Below, piece after piece: positions 50,617 to 61,344 of a stretch of DNA of 64,000 nucleotides. The DNA comes from Leucobacter musarum subsp. musarum (GTDB taxonomy: Bacteria > Actinomycetota > Actinomycetes > Actinomycetales > Microbacteriaceae): positions 124,001 to 188,000 of the forward strand of contig NZ_JHBW01000087.1 of assembly GCF_001273845.1 (NCBI RefSeq), written 5' to 3'. Position numbers and translations under genes: made by a program. The notes beneath the pieces are model-generated. The model searched no databases. It was not told the DNA's origin and was given only the letters and a program-made list of their open reading frames with translations. The stretch's first letter is position 1. Every line of letters starts with the position of its first letter.

Positions 50617-52215
50617 TCAGGCGAGTTCGATGAGCTCCAGGTACTCCTTCGACCAGTGATCTTCGGTGGCCTCGGGCATGATGAGCACGCGCTCCGGGTT
50701 GAGCGCCTCGACAGCCCCCGGGTCGTGCGACACGAGCACCACTGCTCCGGAGAAGTGCGCGAGCGCATCGAGTACTTCTTCGCGGCTGGCCGGGTCGAGG
50801 TTGTTCGTGGGCTCGTCGAGCAGCAGCACATTCGCGCTCGAGACGACGAGCATAGCGAGCGCGAGGCGCGTCTTCTCACCGCCTGACAGCACGCCGGCGG
50901 GCTTGTGGACGTCGTCGCCCGTGAACAGGAATGAGCCGAGTACGCGTCGCGCTTCGGTCTCGGTGAGGTGCTGCGACACCGAGACCATGTTGTGGAGCAC
51001 GCTCGCCTTGACATCGAGCGTCTCGTGCTCCTGCGCGTAATACCCGACTTTCAGGCCGTGACCGGCGATGAGTTCTCCCGTATCGGGCTCGTCGACGCCC
51101 GCGAGCATGCGGAGCAGCGTCGTCTTGCCGGCGCCGTTCAACCCCAGCACGACCACCTTCGACCCGCGATCGATGGCGAGGTCGACACCCGCAAAAATCT
51201 CGAGCGACCCGTACGACTTCGACAGCCCCTCGGCCATGAGCGGGGTCTTACCGCAGGGCGCCGGGTCCGGGAAACGGAGCTTTGCGACGCGTTCGACTTG
51301 GCGCTCGTCTTCCAGGCTCGCGAGCATCTTGTCGGCTCGCGCGACCATCTGGTGCGCGGCGGCGGCCTTCGACGCCTTCGCGCCGAAGCGCGCCGCCTGA
51401 TCCTTCAGTACCGACGCCTTCTTCTCGATATTGGTGCGCTCCTTGCGGCGGCGCTCCTCATCGGCGGCGCGCTGACGCAGATACAGCTTCCAGTTCATGT
51501 TGTAGATATCGATGACCTGGCGGTTCGCGTCGAGATAGAACACGCGGTTCACGGTTTCGCCGACGAGATCGATGTCGTGGCTGATGACGATGACCCCGGC
51601 CTTCGAGTTCTTGAGGAACTCCCGCAGCCAGACGATCGAGTCGGCGTCGAGGTGGTTGGTCGGTTCGTCAAGAATCATCGTGTCGGCATCCGAGAACAGA
51701 ATGCGCGCCAGCTCGATGCGACGACGCTGACCGCCCGACAGTGTCTTCAGTGGCTGATCGAGGATGCGATCCGGCAAACCCAGGTTGTTCGAGATCGAGG
51801 CGGCCTCAGATTCTGCGGCGTAGCCGCCGAGAGCCTGGAAGCGGTCGGTGAGGTTGCCGAAGCGCTTCATCGCCTTTTCGGCGACGGCGGGATCGTCTGA
51901 GCCCATGTCTTCGGTCGCCTTCGCAATGTTCTGCTGCAGCGTGCCGAGCCCGCGCGCATCGAGAATGCGATGGCGGGCGATCTGCTCGGGGTCGCCGGTG
52001 CGCGGATCCTGCGGCAAGAAGCCGAGCTCTCCGGTCACCGTAATCTTGCCTTCGGCAGGCTGCAGCTCCCCCGAGAGCGTGCGCGTCAGCGTCGTCTTGC
52101 CGGCACCGTTGCGCCCCACGAGCCCGATCTTATCGCCGGGATTCACGCGGAAGGTCACCTCCGACATGAGGCGTCGTGCACCGACGTCGATGGCGAGGTC
52201 TTCGACCGAAATCAT
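50617..52215 (-). CDS. ABC-F family ATPase
   Basis: A 532-residue ABC-F protein with two nucleotide-binding domains and no membrane segment. The first has GLVGRNGAGKTTLTRTL, LSGGQRRRIELARIL and LDEPTNHLD. The second has VLGLNGAGKTTLLRML, LSGGEKTRLALAML and LDEPTNNLD. A basic linker (EERRRKERTNIEKKASVLKD) lies between. ABC-F proteins act on the ribosome in translation regulation or antibiotic resistance. The subgroup was not determined. ATG 52215 is chosen, with GGGAG 8 nt upstream. The gene follows pgl on the same strand. Confidence 0.9.
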   Translation of the reverse strand: MISVEDLAIDVGARRLMSEVTFRVNPGDKIGLVGRNGAGKTTLTRTLSGELQPAEGKITVTGELGFLPQDPRTGDPEQIARHRILDARGLGTLQQNIAKATEDMGSDDPAVAEKAMKRFGNLTDRFQALGGYAAESEAASISNNLGLPDRILDQPLKTLSGGQRRRIELARILFSDADTMILDEPTNHLDADSIVWLREFLKNSKAGVIVISHDIDLVGETVNRVFYLDANRQVIDIYNMNWKLYLRQRAADEERRRKERTNIEKKASVLKDQAARFGAKASKAAAAHQMVARADKMLASLEDERQVERVAKLRFPDPAPCGKTPLMAEGLSKSYGSLEIFAGVDLAIDRGSKVVVLGLNGAGKTTLLRMLAGVDEPDTGELIAGHGLKVGYYAQEHETLDVKASVLHNMVSVSQHLTETEARRVLGSFLFTGDDVHKPAGVLSGGEKTRLALAMLVVSSANVLLLDEPTNNLDPASREEVLDALAHFSGAVVLVSHDPGAVEALNPERVLIMPEATEDHWSKEYLELIELA

Positions 52216-52288
52216 GCTGTGGGGCTCCCAGATACACCGTCCGTGCGTCTGCACGGCAACCGCAACAGTCTAGTGGACGGTGCTGAGA

Positions 52289-53005
52289 TCACACCCCAGC
52301 GAGGGCGACCTCGTCGGCCCAGAGCACGGTGTCGGTGCGCCCGACGAGCCGAGCGGCGGGCAGCGCGGGCTCAGCCGCAGTCACCACCTGTGAAATGGCA
52401 TCGGCTTTGCCCGCGCCGGCAGCGATGAGCCATATGTGCTCCGCGCGATTGAGCGCGGGGAGTGAAAGCGTGACGCGCTCAGGAGGCGGCTTCGGCGAGT
52501 TCCGGATCGCCAGTGCGCTGGGTGTGTCGGCGGCGACCGCATCGATCTCCGGGCGACCGGGGAAGAGCGACGCGACGTGCCCGTCTTCCCCCACACCGTT
52601 GAGTGCGAGGTCGATGCGGTCGATACGCGCGACGATCTCGGCGTAGGCGGTTGCGGCGTCGTCGAGCGTCAGACCCGCGTCAGCGCCCGCCACCCGGTGC
52701 ACGAGCGCCGGGTCCGTCTCGACGTGCTGCAACAGCGCGCGGTCGGCGAGCAAGTCATTGCGATCCTCGTGCCCCGCTGGCACCCACCGTTCGTCGCCCC
52801 ACAGCACGCGCACTCGCGACCACTCCACGCGATCGCGCTCCGCGTGTGCGCCGATCGCTTCGAGCACCCGTGCACCCCCGGTGCCACCGGTGAGCACGAT
52901 GCAGGGAATGTCCCCCTGCGCCTGGCGGTCGGCGAGTAATTCGATGGCGGCGGAGGCAGCATCGGCTGCGAGGCTCGCCAGGTCAGTGCGTGACTCGATG
53001 CGCAT
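52289..53005 (-). CDS. pgl: 6-phosphogluconolactonase
   Basis: Hydrolyses 6-phosphogluconolactone in the oxidative pentose phosphate pathway. The 238 residues have the DevB signatures IVLTGGTGGARVLEAI, VRVLWGDERWVP, HEDRNDLLADRALL, and GVGEDGHVASLFPG with a conserved His. It ends in KADAISQVV, as in family members. The ATG start lies 12 nt after the gnd stop. Part of the zwf-opcA-gnd-pgl cluster; the ABC-F gene follows 73 nt later. Confidence 0.95.
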   Translation of the reverse strand: MRIESRTDLASLAADAASAAIELLADRQAQGDIPCIVLTGGTGGARVLEAIGAHAERDRVEWSRVRVLWGDERWVPAGHEDRNDLLADRALLQHVETDPALVHRVAGADAGLTLDDAATAYAEIVARIDRIDLALNGVGEDGHVASLFPGRPEIDAVAADTPSALAIRNSPKPPPERVTLSLPALNRAEHIWLIAAGAGKADAISQVVTAAEPALPAARLVGRTDTVLWADEVALAGV

Positions 53006-53017
53006 GATGCAGCCGAA

Positions 53018-54454
53018 CTACGCGGTGATCTCGGTGCGGTCGCCCGACCACAGCGTGTGGAAGCTGCCGTCGCGATCGGTGCGGCGGTAGGTGTGCGCGC
53101 CGAAGAAGTCGCGCTGCCCCTGGATGAGCGCCGCAGGCAGCCGTTCCGCGCGCAGCCCGTCGTAGTACGCCAGCGACGACGAGAACGCGGGGGCCGGAAT
53201 CCCGGTCTGCGTTGCGTGCACGACGACCCGGCGCCACGCCTCCTGCCCGCGCGTCAGTGCCTCGGCGAAGTAGGGCGCGCTCATCAGGAGCGGCAGGTCG
53301 GCCTCGGCCTGATACGCATCGGCGATGCGATTCAAGAACTGCGCGCGAATGATGCACCCGGCGCGCCAGATCCGCGAAATGGCTCCGAGGTCAATCGTCC
53401 AGTTGTGCTCCGCAGCACCCGCGCGAATCTCGTCGAATCCCTGCGAATACGCAACGATCTTCGAGGCGTAGAGCGCCTGTCGCACGTCTTCGATGAAGGC
53501 GGCCTCATCGGCGACCGCGACGCCCGCGGCGGGCCCGGGCAGGGCCGACGCGGCGGCGCGCTGCTCCGGGTGCGACGACAGCGACCGGGCAAACGTCGCC
53601 TCGGCGATTCCAGACACCGGTACCCCGAGCGCGAGCGCGGTCTGCACCGTCCACGCCCCCGTGCCTTTCGCGCCGGCCTGGTCGAGAATCACGTCGACGA
53701 GCGGCTCCCCCGTTGCGGCATCAATCTGACGCAGCACCTCGGCGGTGATCTCGATCAGGTACGACTCGAGCTCGCCCTGGTTCCACTCGGCGAAGATGTC
53801 TGCGATCTCTGCCGGGGATTTGCCGGTGCCGCGGCGGATCAGGTCGTACGCTTCCGCGATGAGCTGCATATCGGCGTACTCGATACCGTTGTGCACCATC
53901 TTGACGAAGTGCCCCGCACCATCGTGGCCGACGTGCGTGACGCACGGTTCGCCCTCAGCGACCGCAGCGATCGACTTCAGAATCGGCCCCAGCGTCTGCC
54001 ACGCCTCGTCAGAGCCGCCCGGCATGATGCTCGGACCGTTCAGTGCGCCCTCTTCACCACCCGAGATCCCCGCACCGACGAAGTTGATGCCGGTCTCCCG
54101 CACCGTGCGCTCGCGACGAATCGTGTCGGGGAAGAACGCGTTGCCGCCATCGACGATGATGTCGCCCGGCTCGAACACTTCGACCAGAGCATCGATCGTC
54201 GCGTCGGTCGCGGCACCGGCCTGCACCATGATGATCGCGGTGCGGGGGCGCGACAGCGATGCCGCAAACTCCGCGTAATCGTATGCCGGCACGAATCCGG
54301 CCTCGGGGTGCTCCGAGATCAGCGTCTGGGTGCGTTCCGGGCTGCGGTTGAGCACCGCGACGGTGTTGCCCTCGCGGCTCGCGAGGTTGCGTGCGAGGTT
54401 CGCACCCATCACGGCGAGGCCGACGACCCCGATGTTCGCTGCGCTGTCAGTCAC
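53018..54454 (-). CDS. gnd: 6-phosphogluconate dehydrogenase, decarboxylating
   Basis: Third enzyme of the oxidative pentose phosphate pathway, making ribulose 5-phosphate and NADPH. The 478 residues are the long form. The cofactor motif is VVGLAVMGANLARNLA. Motifs GISGGEEGA and HVGHDGAGHFVKMVHNGIEY are catalytic signatures. The C-terminal half shows the all-helical domain with IWRAGCIIRAQFL. GTG 54454 is chosen, with AAGGAG upstream at ideal spacing; the longer frame is not supported. The gene sits 22 nt after opcA. Confidence 0.96.
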   Translation of the reverse strand: MTDSAANIGVVGLAVMGANLARNLASREGNTVAVLNRSPERTQTLISEHPEAGFVPAYDYAEFAASLSRPRTAIIMVQAGAATDATIDALVEVFEPGDIIVDGGNAFFPDTIRRERTVRETGINFVGAGISGGEEGALNGPSIMPGGSDEAWQTLGPILKSIAAVAEGEPCVTHVGHDGAGHFVKMVHNGIEYADMQLIAEAYDLIRRGTGKSPAEIADIFAEWNQGELESYLIEITAEVLRQIDAATGEPLVDVILDQAGAKGTGAWTVQTALALGVPVSGIAEATFARSLSSHPEQRAAASALPGPAAGVAVADEAAFIEDVRQALYASKIVAYSQGFDEIRAGAAEHNWTIDLGAISRIWRAGCIIRAQFLNRIADAYQAEADLPLLMSAPYFAEALTRGQEAWRRVVVHATQTGIPAPAFSSSLAYYDGLRAERLPAALIQGQRDFFGAHTYRRTDRDGSFHTLWSGDRTEITA

Positions 54455-54476
54455 GCTCGCTCCTTCGTCAGTGTGT

Positions 54477-55406
54477 TCAGTGCTGGGATGCGGCAGCGCG
54501 CGTGCGCGAGAGTTGCTCGAGCACACGGCCGTACATCACGTCTTCATTGAGCCCGCGCAGTTCTTCTGCAAGGCACTCGCTCAGCGTGCGCCACGGCAGC
54601 ACGATCTGATGGGTGGGTTGGCCCGGCTGGCTGAGCGCCGCATGCGTCGGCGAGAGCCGCTTGAGCTTCGCTTCGCCGCTCGCGCGCACCAGCTTCACCG
54701 AGTGCAGCCCTTCGGCGTGCAGTGCACGATCGAGGAGGGTGCAGGTCGTGGGCACATCGAGTGCGAGTTCCAGCCAGGCCGCGAGCAGCTCCGTCGAGGG
54801 CGACGCCTCCGACCCGACCACTTCGACCGCGGTGACCGGTTCAAACGGGGGCTGATCGAGCACGGCAGCAAGATACTCGCGCCACCGGGTCAAACGCGTC
54901 CATGCAAGGTCGGTGTCGCCGGCGGAATACCCCGCGATGCGGGTGTCCCACCCTGAACCGTCCGGTGCTGCCGCGTCGGTGATCCTGCGCTGCCCGATGC
55001 GACCGAGCGGATCGGCGCCCGGGCGATCCGGAGCCTCATCGGGCCACCAGACCGCGACCGGGGCGTCGGGCAGCAGCAAGCCGGTGACCAGGCCCTCGAC
55101 CCCACTCGCGACATCGCCGAACGCGCGGAGCACGATGACGTCGCTCGCGCCCGCGTCAGCCCCGACACGGATCTCCGCGTCGAGACGTGCTTCGGCGTCG
55201 GGAGTCGCCTGCAGCACGATGACTCGCATGGGGTGCTCGCTCGAGGCGTGATTCGCCGCTTCGATGACGGACTCGTCGAGTTCGCCCGACGCCGAGATGA
55301 CGAGCGTGAGCACGTGGCCCAACGCTGAGACGCCGCTCTCCTGGCGCATCGAGACGAGCCGGCGGGTGACGGCGCTGACGGTGGTGTTCGGCAGGCTCTC
55401 AATCAT
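54477..55406 (-). CDS. opcA: Glucose-6-phosphate dehydrogenase assembly protein OpcA
   Basis: Accessory protein that activates Zwf. The 309 residues show the OpcA pattern: an N-terminal start MIESLPNTTVSAVTRRLVSM, VWWPDEAPDRPGADPLGRIG, and the middle PDAPVAVWWPDEAP region. Its ATG overlaps the zwf stop by 4 nt (ATGA), so it is tightly coupled to zwf. In actinobacteria and cyanobacteria zwf and opcA are usually adjacent, as here. Confidence 0.95.
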   Translation of the reverse strand: MIESLPNTTVSAVTRRLVSMRQESGVSALGHVLTLVISASGELDESVIEAANHASSEHPMRVIVLQATPDAEARLDAEIRVGADAGASDVIVLRAFGDVASGVEGLVTGLLLPDAPVAVWWPDEAPDRPGADPLGRIGQRRITDAAAPDGSGWDTRIAGYSAGDTDLAWTRLTRWREYLAAVLDQPPFEPVTAVEVVGSEASPSTELLAAWLELALDVPTTCTLLDRALHAEGLHSVKLVRASGEAKLKRLSPTHAALSQPGQPTHQIVLPWRTLSECLAEELRGLNEDVMYGRVLEQLSRTRAAASQH

Positions 55407-56995
55407 GGGCGTCTCCAGGTGCGACCGTCGCGGGCGAGCATCTCATCGGCGGATGCCGGGCCCCAGGAACCGGGAACGTAGGGCTCGAGCGACGCGTCTT
55501 GCGCTGCCCAGTGACGCTCGATGGGATCGAGGATGCGCCATGAGAGTTCCACCTCGCGCTGCCGCGGGAAGAGCGGGGCGTCACCCAGCAACACGTCGAG
55601 AATCAGACGCTCATAGGCCTCGGGGCTCGCCTCGGTGAACGCGTGGCCGTACCCGAAGTCCATCGTCACGTCGCGCACGCGCGTGCCACTGCCCGGCACC
55701 TTCGCGCCGAACCGAATCGTGATGCCCTCGTCGGGCTGCACCCGGATCACGAGCGCATTCGAACCCTGCTCCTGGCGTTGCGATTGCCCGAAGAGTTCGC
55801 CCGGTTCCTTGCGGAAGACGACGGCGATCTCGGTGACGCGGCGCCCCAGACGCTTGCCGGTGCGGAGGTAGAAGGGCACGCCCGTCCAGCGACGCGTCTG
55901 CACTCCGAGCTTCATCGCGGCGAACGTCTCCGTGCGCGAATCGGGTGCCATGCCCTCCTCGTCGAGGAAGCCGTTCACGAGCTCGCCGCCCTGCCATCCG
56001 GCCGCGTACTGGCCGCGGGCGGTCGCGTGCTCCAGATCTTCGGGCAGCACGACCGCTTCGAGCACCTTCTCCTTCTCGTCGCGCAGATGCTGCGCCGAGA
56101 GACTGATGGGTTGCTCCATCGCGGTGAGCGCCAGCAATTGCAGCAGATGATTCTGGATCACGTCGCGCGCTGCGCCCACGCCGTCGTAATAGCCCGCGCG
56201 GCCACCCACGCCGATGTCTTCCGCCATGGTGATCTGGACGTGGTCGACGTAGTTGCGGTTCCAGATCGGCTCGTACATCGCGTTCGCGAATCGCAGCGCG
56301 AGAATGTTCTGGACCGTCTCCTTGCCCAGATAGTGATCGATGCGGAAGATCGAGTCGGCGGGGAACGCCGACTCGAGCACATCATTCAGATCGCGCGCTG
56401 AGGCGAGGTCATGACCGAAAGGCTTCTCGATGATGACACGACGCCACCGCTGATCATCGGGTGTGCGATCGACCAGCCCCGAACTCGAGAGATGCTTCGC
56501 GACCTCGGGGAACGCCGTCGGCGGAATCGAGAGGTAGAAGGCGTGATTGCCCATCGTGCCGCGCTCGCGGTCGAGTGTCTCGACCGTGTCGCGCAGGCGA
56601 TCGTACGCCTCGGGATCGTCGAACTGGCCCTGCACGAAGCGAATGCCCTCGGCGAGCTGCTGCCAGGTGTCTTCGCGGAACGGCGTGCGCGCGTACTTGC
56701 GCACCGCATCGTGCACGATCTCCGCGAAGTCACGATCTTTCCAATCGCGGCGGGCGAAGCCGACCAGCGCGAAGCCGGGGGGCAGAAGCCCCCGGTTCGC
56801 GAGGTCGTAGACCGCGGGCATGAGCTTCTTGCGCGACAGGTCTCCGGTCACCCCGAAAATGACGAGGGAGCTCGGGCCGGCAATGCGGCTGAGCCGCGGA
56901 TCGTCTGCTGAGCGCAGCGGATTGCCCGGCCGGGTGGAACCCGAAGATTCCCAACCCGGGCCGGGCATCGCGAAGGCGTCTGCCGTGTCGTTCAC
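55403..56995 (-). CDS. zwf: Glucose-6-phosphate 1-dehydrogenase
   Basis: First enzyme of the oxidative pentose phosphate pathway and NADPH source. The 530 residues contain the dinucleotide site IFGVTGDLSRKKLMPAVYDL, the substrate motif RIDHYLGKETVQN with the catalytic His and Lys nearby, and IIEKPFGHD. The GTG at 56995 lies 6 nt after the sufT stop, so zwf may be cotranscribed with the suf operon. It overlaps opcA by 4 nt. Confidence 0.97.
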   Translation of the reverse strand: MNDTADAFAMPGPGWESSGSTRPGNPLRSADDPRLSRIAGPSSLVIFGVTGDLSRKKLMPAVYDLANRGLLPPGFALVGFARRDWKDRDFAEIVHDAVRKYARTPFREDTWQQLAEGIRFVQGQFDDPEAYDRLRDTVETLDRERGTMGNHAFYLSIPPTAFPEVAKHLSSSGLVDRTPDDQRWRRVIIEKPFGHDLASARDLNDVLESAFPADSIFRIDHYLGKETVQNILALRFANAMYEPIWNRNYVDHVQITMAEDIGVGGRAGYYDGVGAARDVIQNHLLQLLALTAMEQPISLSAQHLRDEKEKVLEAVVLPEDLEHATARGQYAAGWQGGELVNGFLDEEGMAPDSRTETFAAMKLGVQTRRWTGVPFYLRTGKRLGRRVTEIAVVFRKEPGELFGQSQRQEQGSNALVIRVQPDEGITIRFGAKVPGSGTRVRDVTMDFGYGHAFTEASPEAYERLILDVLLGDAPLFPRQREVELSWRILDPIERHWAAQDASLEPYVPGSWGPASADEMLARDGRTWRRP

Positions 56996-57001
56996 GCGGC
57001 G

Positions 57002-57352
57002 TTAGATCGCGAAGCCGAGCGCGCGCATCATGTCGCGCCCATCGTCGGTAATGCGCTCCGGCGTCCACGGCGGCATCCACACCCAGTTGATGCGGAACGC
57101 GGTGACGAGCCCGTCGAGCGCTTCAGCGATATCGTTCTCGATGACGTCGGTGAGCGGGCAGCCCGCGCTGGTGAGCGTCATGCTGATGACGAGCGCATCG
57201 TGCTCCTCATCGAAGGCGAGATCGTAGATCAGGCCGAGATCGACGATGTTCACGCCGAGCTCGGGGTCAGACACGTTCTTCAACGCGTCAAGCGCCTGCT
57301 CGCGGAACTCCGGGTCGATCGACTGCGGTGCCGTCGTGGTTTCCTCGCTCAT
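57002..57352 (-). CDS. sufT: SufT/MIP18-family metal-sulfur cluster protein (DUF59)
   Basis: A 116-residue Fe-S biogenesis factor of the DUF59/MIP18 family. Signatures are NVSDPELGVNIVDLGLIY and SMTLTSAGCPLTDVIE with the conserved cysteine. C-terminal NWVWMPPWTPERIT is typical of the bacterial group. It follows sufC by 16 nt in the suf operon and precedes zwf by 6 nt. Confidence 0.93.
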   Translation of the reverse strand: MSEETTTAPQSIDPEFREQALDALKNVSDPELGVNIVDLGLIYDLAFDEEHDALVISMTLTSAGCPLTDVIENDIAEALDGLVTAFRINWVWMPPWTPERITDDGRDMMRALGFAI

Positions 57353-57368
57353 ACGACCAGCCTACGCC

Positions 57369-58123
<755 letters not shown>

Positions 58124-58127
<4 letters not shown>

Positions 58128-58456
58128 TGTTCAATCTCTTTCGTAACGTTGGGGTCGATGTACACGTCGCCGTCTGCGATCTCGACGGCGTAAACGGGAA
58201 CCGGCTCATACGCCGGAAGGTTCTGCGGAACGCCCGTGCGGAGGGAGAATGCCGACCCGTGGGCCCAGCATTCGAGGGTGTCGCCCTCGACGAAACCCTC
58301 CGCCAGACTGATCTGACCGTGGCTGCAGGTGTCGCCGATCGCGTGGATCTCGCCGTTGCCGTCGAGCACGATCGCGATCGGTACATCGTCGACCACCACG
58401 CGGGTCGCCTGATCCTGCACCAGATCGCTCACGGCGAGCACCTTCTGCCTCGGCAT
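58124..58456 (-). CDS. Rieske-type 2Fe-2S ferredoxin of the suf operon
   Basis: A 110-residue soluble protein with the two Rieske ligand motifs: DTCSHGQISLAEG (Cys-x-His) and LECWAHGSAF (Cys-x-x-His). It resembles the non-heme ferredoxin subunits often placed within actinobacterial suf operons. No membrane segment. It overlaps sufD by 1 nt and sufC by 4 nt. A role as electron donor for cluster assembly is inferred from position. Confidence 0.92.
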
Positions 58457-59643
58457 CAGCGGACGGAGCCGGCGAGTTCGGCCTCGACCGCCGCCTGCAG
58501 GCGCTCCTCGGTCGCGGCATCACCGATCTGGGCGATGACCTCGATAAGGAAGCCGCGGACCACGAGCTTCCGCGCCTCTTCAGCCGAGATGCCTCGGCTC
58601 TGGAGATAGAAGATGTGCTCGTCATCGAAACGACCGGTGGCACTCGCGTGACCGGCGCCCTCGATGTCGCCGGTCTCGATCTCCAGGTTCGGGATCGAAT
58701 CCGCGCGCGTGCCCTCGGTGAGCACGAGGTTGCGGTTCTGCTCGTAGCTGTCGGTGCCGGTGGCGTTGTTGCGGATGAGCACGTCACCAATCCAGACCGT
58801 GTGCGCCCCCTCGCCCTGCAGCGCACCCTTGTAGGTGACGCGGCTGCGCGTGTGGGGTGCATCGTGATCGAGGTAGACCTGGTGCTCAAGGTGCTGACCT
58901 GCATCGGCGAAGTACGCGCCGAGCGCTTCGCCGTTCGCGCCCTCGTGGTCGAGGTGAATCGAGGGGTTCAGGCGAACGATGCCACCGCCCAATGAGACGA
59001 CGATGTGCGTGATCGAGGCATCGCGGCCCACCGTGGCGTAGTGGCTCGCCAGGTGGATCGCCTCATCGTTCCACTGCTGCACACTCACCACGGTCAGCTT
59101 GGCGCCGTCGCCGACGACGATCTCGACGTTCTCGGAGAGCTGCGCGTCGCCCGAGTTCTCGATGATGACCAGGCCCTGAGAGTGCGGAGCCGCTTCAATG
59201 ACGGTGTGCGCAGCGCGCGGTGCGGCATCGAGTGCGTCACGCGTGATGATCGCGGTGACCTGCTCCTCCGACGAGATCGTCACGAGGTGAGCTTCACCGA
59301 ATGCAGACCAGGCCGCGGCGGCACCGCGCTCCTCGGGAATCCCGGCGCGGCCGACGCGTGCGTCATCGCGAGGAATCCACTCGGAACTGACTCCGGCGAT
59401 CTCCGTCACCGATACCGGCACGCGCGCACCGTCGAGCTCACCGTGCAACACGGCGTCGAGCTTCGCGACCGGGGTGTACTTCCAGACCGCTTCGCGGCCG
59501 GTGACCGCGGCGAAATCTGCGACATTCGTCGATTTCGGGCGATCCGATCGGGTCTGCACGGGCACGCGGTTGGCCCAGTCTCCGTCGGAATGCTCGGTCA
59601 GGCCGTGCTGAGCCGTTTCTTTCGTAGCGACAGCTTCGGTCAT
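58456..59643 (-). CDS. sufD: Fe-S cluster assembly protein SufD
   Basis: Scaffold partner of SufB, 395 residues. The conserved core is a beta-helix with QWNDEAIHLASHYATVGRD and a C-terminal SHASATGRFDDEHIFYLQSRG-like stretch, here in GAGHASATGRFDDEHIFYL. The N terminus is charged and loop-like, as usual. ATG 59643 shares its A with the sufB stop (TAATG). Downstream it overlaps the Rieske gene by 1 nt. Confidence 0.95.
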   Translation of the reverse strand: MTEAVATKETAQHGLTEHSDGDWANRVPVQTRSDRPKSTNVADFAAVTGREAVWKYTPVAKLDAVLHGELDGARVPVSVTEIAGVSSEWIPRDDARVGRAGIPEERGAAAAWSAFGEAHLVTISSEEQVTAIITRDALDAAPRAAHTVIEAAPHSQGLVIIENSGDAQLSENVEIVVGDGAKLTVVSVQQWNDEAIHLASHYATVGRDASITHIVVSLGGGIVRLNPSIHLDHEGANGEALGAYFADAGQHLEHQVYLDHDAPHTRSRVTYKGALQGEGAHTVWIGDVLIRNNATGTDSYEQNRNLVLTEGTRADSIPNLEIETGDIEGAGHASATGRFDDEHIFYLQSRGISAEEARKLVVRGFLIEVIAQIGDAATEERLQAAVEAELAGSVR

Positions 59644-61061
59644 TATCCGACGGATCCTTCCATGCCCATCTCAATGAGCTTGTTCAGTTCGAGCGCGTAT
59701 TCCATGGGCAGCTCACGTGCGATCGGCTCGATGAAGCCGCGCACGATCATTGCCATGCCCTCTTCTTCGGCGAGGCCGCGGCTCATGAGGTAGAACAGCT
59801 GCTCCTCGCTGACGCGGGAAACAGTGGCCTCATGGCCGAGCTCAGCGTCGTCGGTGCGAATGTCGATCGCCGGGTAGGTGTCGCTGCGCGAGATCGTGTC
59901 GACGAGCAGCGCGTCGCACACCACCGAGTTGGCGGAGTGGCGTGCGTTCGCCTCGATGCGGACCTCACCGCGGTAGCCCGTGCGGCCGCCACCGCGGGCG
60001 ATGGACTTCGCGAGAATCGACGACTTGGTGTTCGGAGCGAGGTGAATCATCTTCGCGCCCGTGTCCTGGTGCTGCCCCGGGCCGGCGAACGCAACAGAGA
60101 GCGTCTCGCCCTTGGCGTGCTCACCAGTGAGGTAGATGGACGGGTACTTCATCGTCACCTTCGAGCCGATGTTGCCATCGACCCACTCCATGGTGGCGCC
60201 CTCTTCAGCGATTGCACGCTTCGTCACGAGGTTGTACACGTTGGTGGACCAGTTCTGGATCGTCGTGTAGCGCACGCGAGCGTTCTTCTTCACGATGATC
60301 TCGACGACGGCAGAGTGCAGCGAGTCCGACTGATAGATCGGAGCCGTGCAGCCCTCGATGTAGTGAACGTAGCTGTCTTCGTCAGCAATGATGAGCGTGC
60401 GCTCGAACTGACCCATGTTCTCCGTGTTGATGCGGAAGTAGGCCTGGAGCGGGATCTCGACGTGCACGCCCTTCGGAACGTACACGAAGGAGCCGCCCGA
60501 CCACACGGCGGTGTTGAGTGCGGCGAACTTGTTGTCGCCCGACGGGATGACCGTGCCGAAGTACTGCTCGAAGATCTCCGGGTGCTCTTTGAGTGCGGTA
60601 TCGGTGTCGAGGAAGATGACGCCCTGCTCTTCCAGATCTTCGCGGATCTGGTGGTAGACGACCTCGGACTCGTACTGAGCTGCGACACCGGCGACGAGGC
60701 GCTGGCGTTCCGCCTCGGGGATACCGAGACGCTCGTACGTCTCCTTGATTTCCTCGGGCAGGTCTTCCCAAGTGGTCGCCTGCTTCTCCGTGGAGCGCAC
60801 GAAGTACTTGATGTTGTCAAAGTCGATCTCAGAGAGATCGGCGCCCCATGCCGGCATCGGCTTGCGATCGAAGATCTGCAATGCCTTGAGCCGACGCTTC
60901 AGCATCCATTCGGGCTCGTTCTTCAGTGCCGAGATCTCGCGCACGACCTGCTCACTCAGGCCGCGCTTGGCGATCGCGCCGGCCTCGTCGCTGTCGTGCC
61001 AGCCGAACTCGTACTGGCCCAAGCCTTCGAGCTCGGGTCGGTCGATCAGTACCTCAGGCAT
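59643..61061 (-). CDS. sufB: Fe-S cluster assembly protein SufB
   Basis: Main scaffold of the SUF system, 472 residues. Family motifs are present: [70 protein letters not shown] with a conserved cysteine, and [19 protein letters not shown]. The ATG at 61061 has GAGGGAGG upstream. Upstream frame to 61250 is not family-like. It heads the operon sufB-D-Rieske-C-T, which lacks sufS, sufU and sufR in this window. Confidence 0.97.
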   Translation of the reverse strand: MPEVLIDRPELEGLGQYEFGWHDSDEAGAIAKRGLSEQVVREISALKNEPEWMLKRRLKALQIFDRKPMPAWGADLSEIDFDNIKYFVRSTEKQATTWEDLPEEIKETYERLGIPEAERQRLVAGVAAQYESEVVYHQIREDLEEQGVIFLDTDTALKEHPEIFEQYFGTVIPSGDNKFAALNTAVWSGGSFVYVPKGVHVEIPLQAYFRINTENMGQFERTLIIADEDSYVHYIEGCTAPIYQSDSLHSAVVEIIVKKNARVRYTTIQNWSTNVYNLVTKRAIAEEGATMEWVDGNIGSKVTMKYPSIYLTGEHAKGETLSVAFAGPGQHQDTGAKMIHLAPNTKSSILAKSIARGGGRTGYRGEVRIEANARHSANSVVCDALLVDTISRSDTYPAIDIRTDDAELGHEATVSRVSEEQLFYLMSRGLAEEEGMAMIVRGFIEPIARELPMEYALELNKLIEMGMEGSVG

Positions 61062-61180
61062 GATCCCTCCCTCATTCTTCGTCTCGCACGGAAACCCGGT
61101 GTCGAGCCGGAGGGATCCGGCCTGACGGCGTGTGAGCTCGGCGAGCTCACGCACACATCGGGTTCCCTGCAGCGGTGCAG

Positions 61181-61186
61181 TATTCT
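61181..61186 (+). promoter_or_regulatory. Possible -10 of the ctaA promoter in the sufB-ctaA divergent gap
   Basis: TATTCT in the 283-bp gap between the divergent sufB and ctaA starts is a plausible -10, but the ctaA leader would then be about 150 nt. No -35 is clear. No SufR-type binding site was recognised. Confidence 0.3.
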
Positions 61187-61344
61187 GGGCCTCGGACGGG
61201 GCCGGAGCGATCCGATGCGGAGCATCGAACGCCCGACGTATCGTTCGCAACCACAGCTTCCCATTCTACAGGGTTCCGATAGTTTCGGTGGGATGTCCGC
61301 TCAGGGCTTCGCAAACTCAGGGGAAGCGCCCGAGAGGAGACTCG

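Noticed and set aside
53057..54550. Plus-strand 497-codon frame across gnd
   Set aside because: Fully antisense to gnd, whose motifs are unambiguous, and its residues are Arg/Ala-rich.
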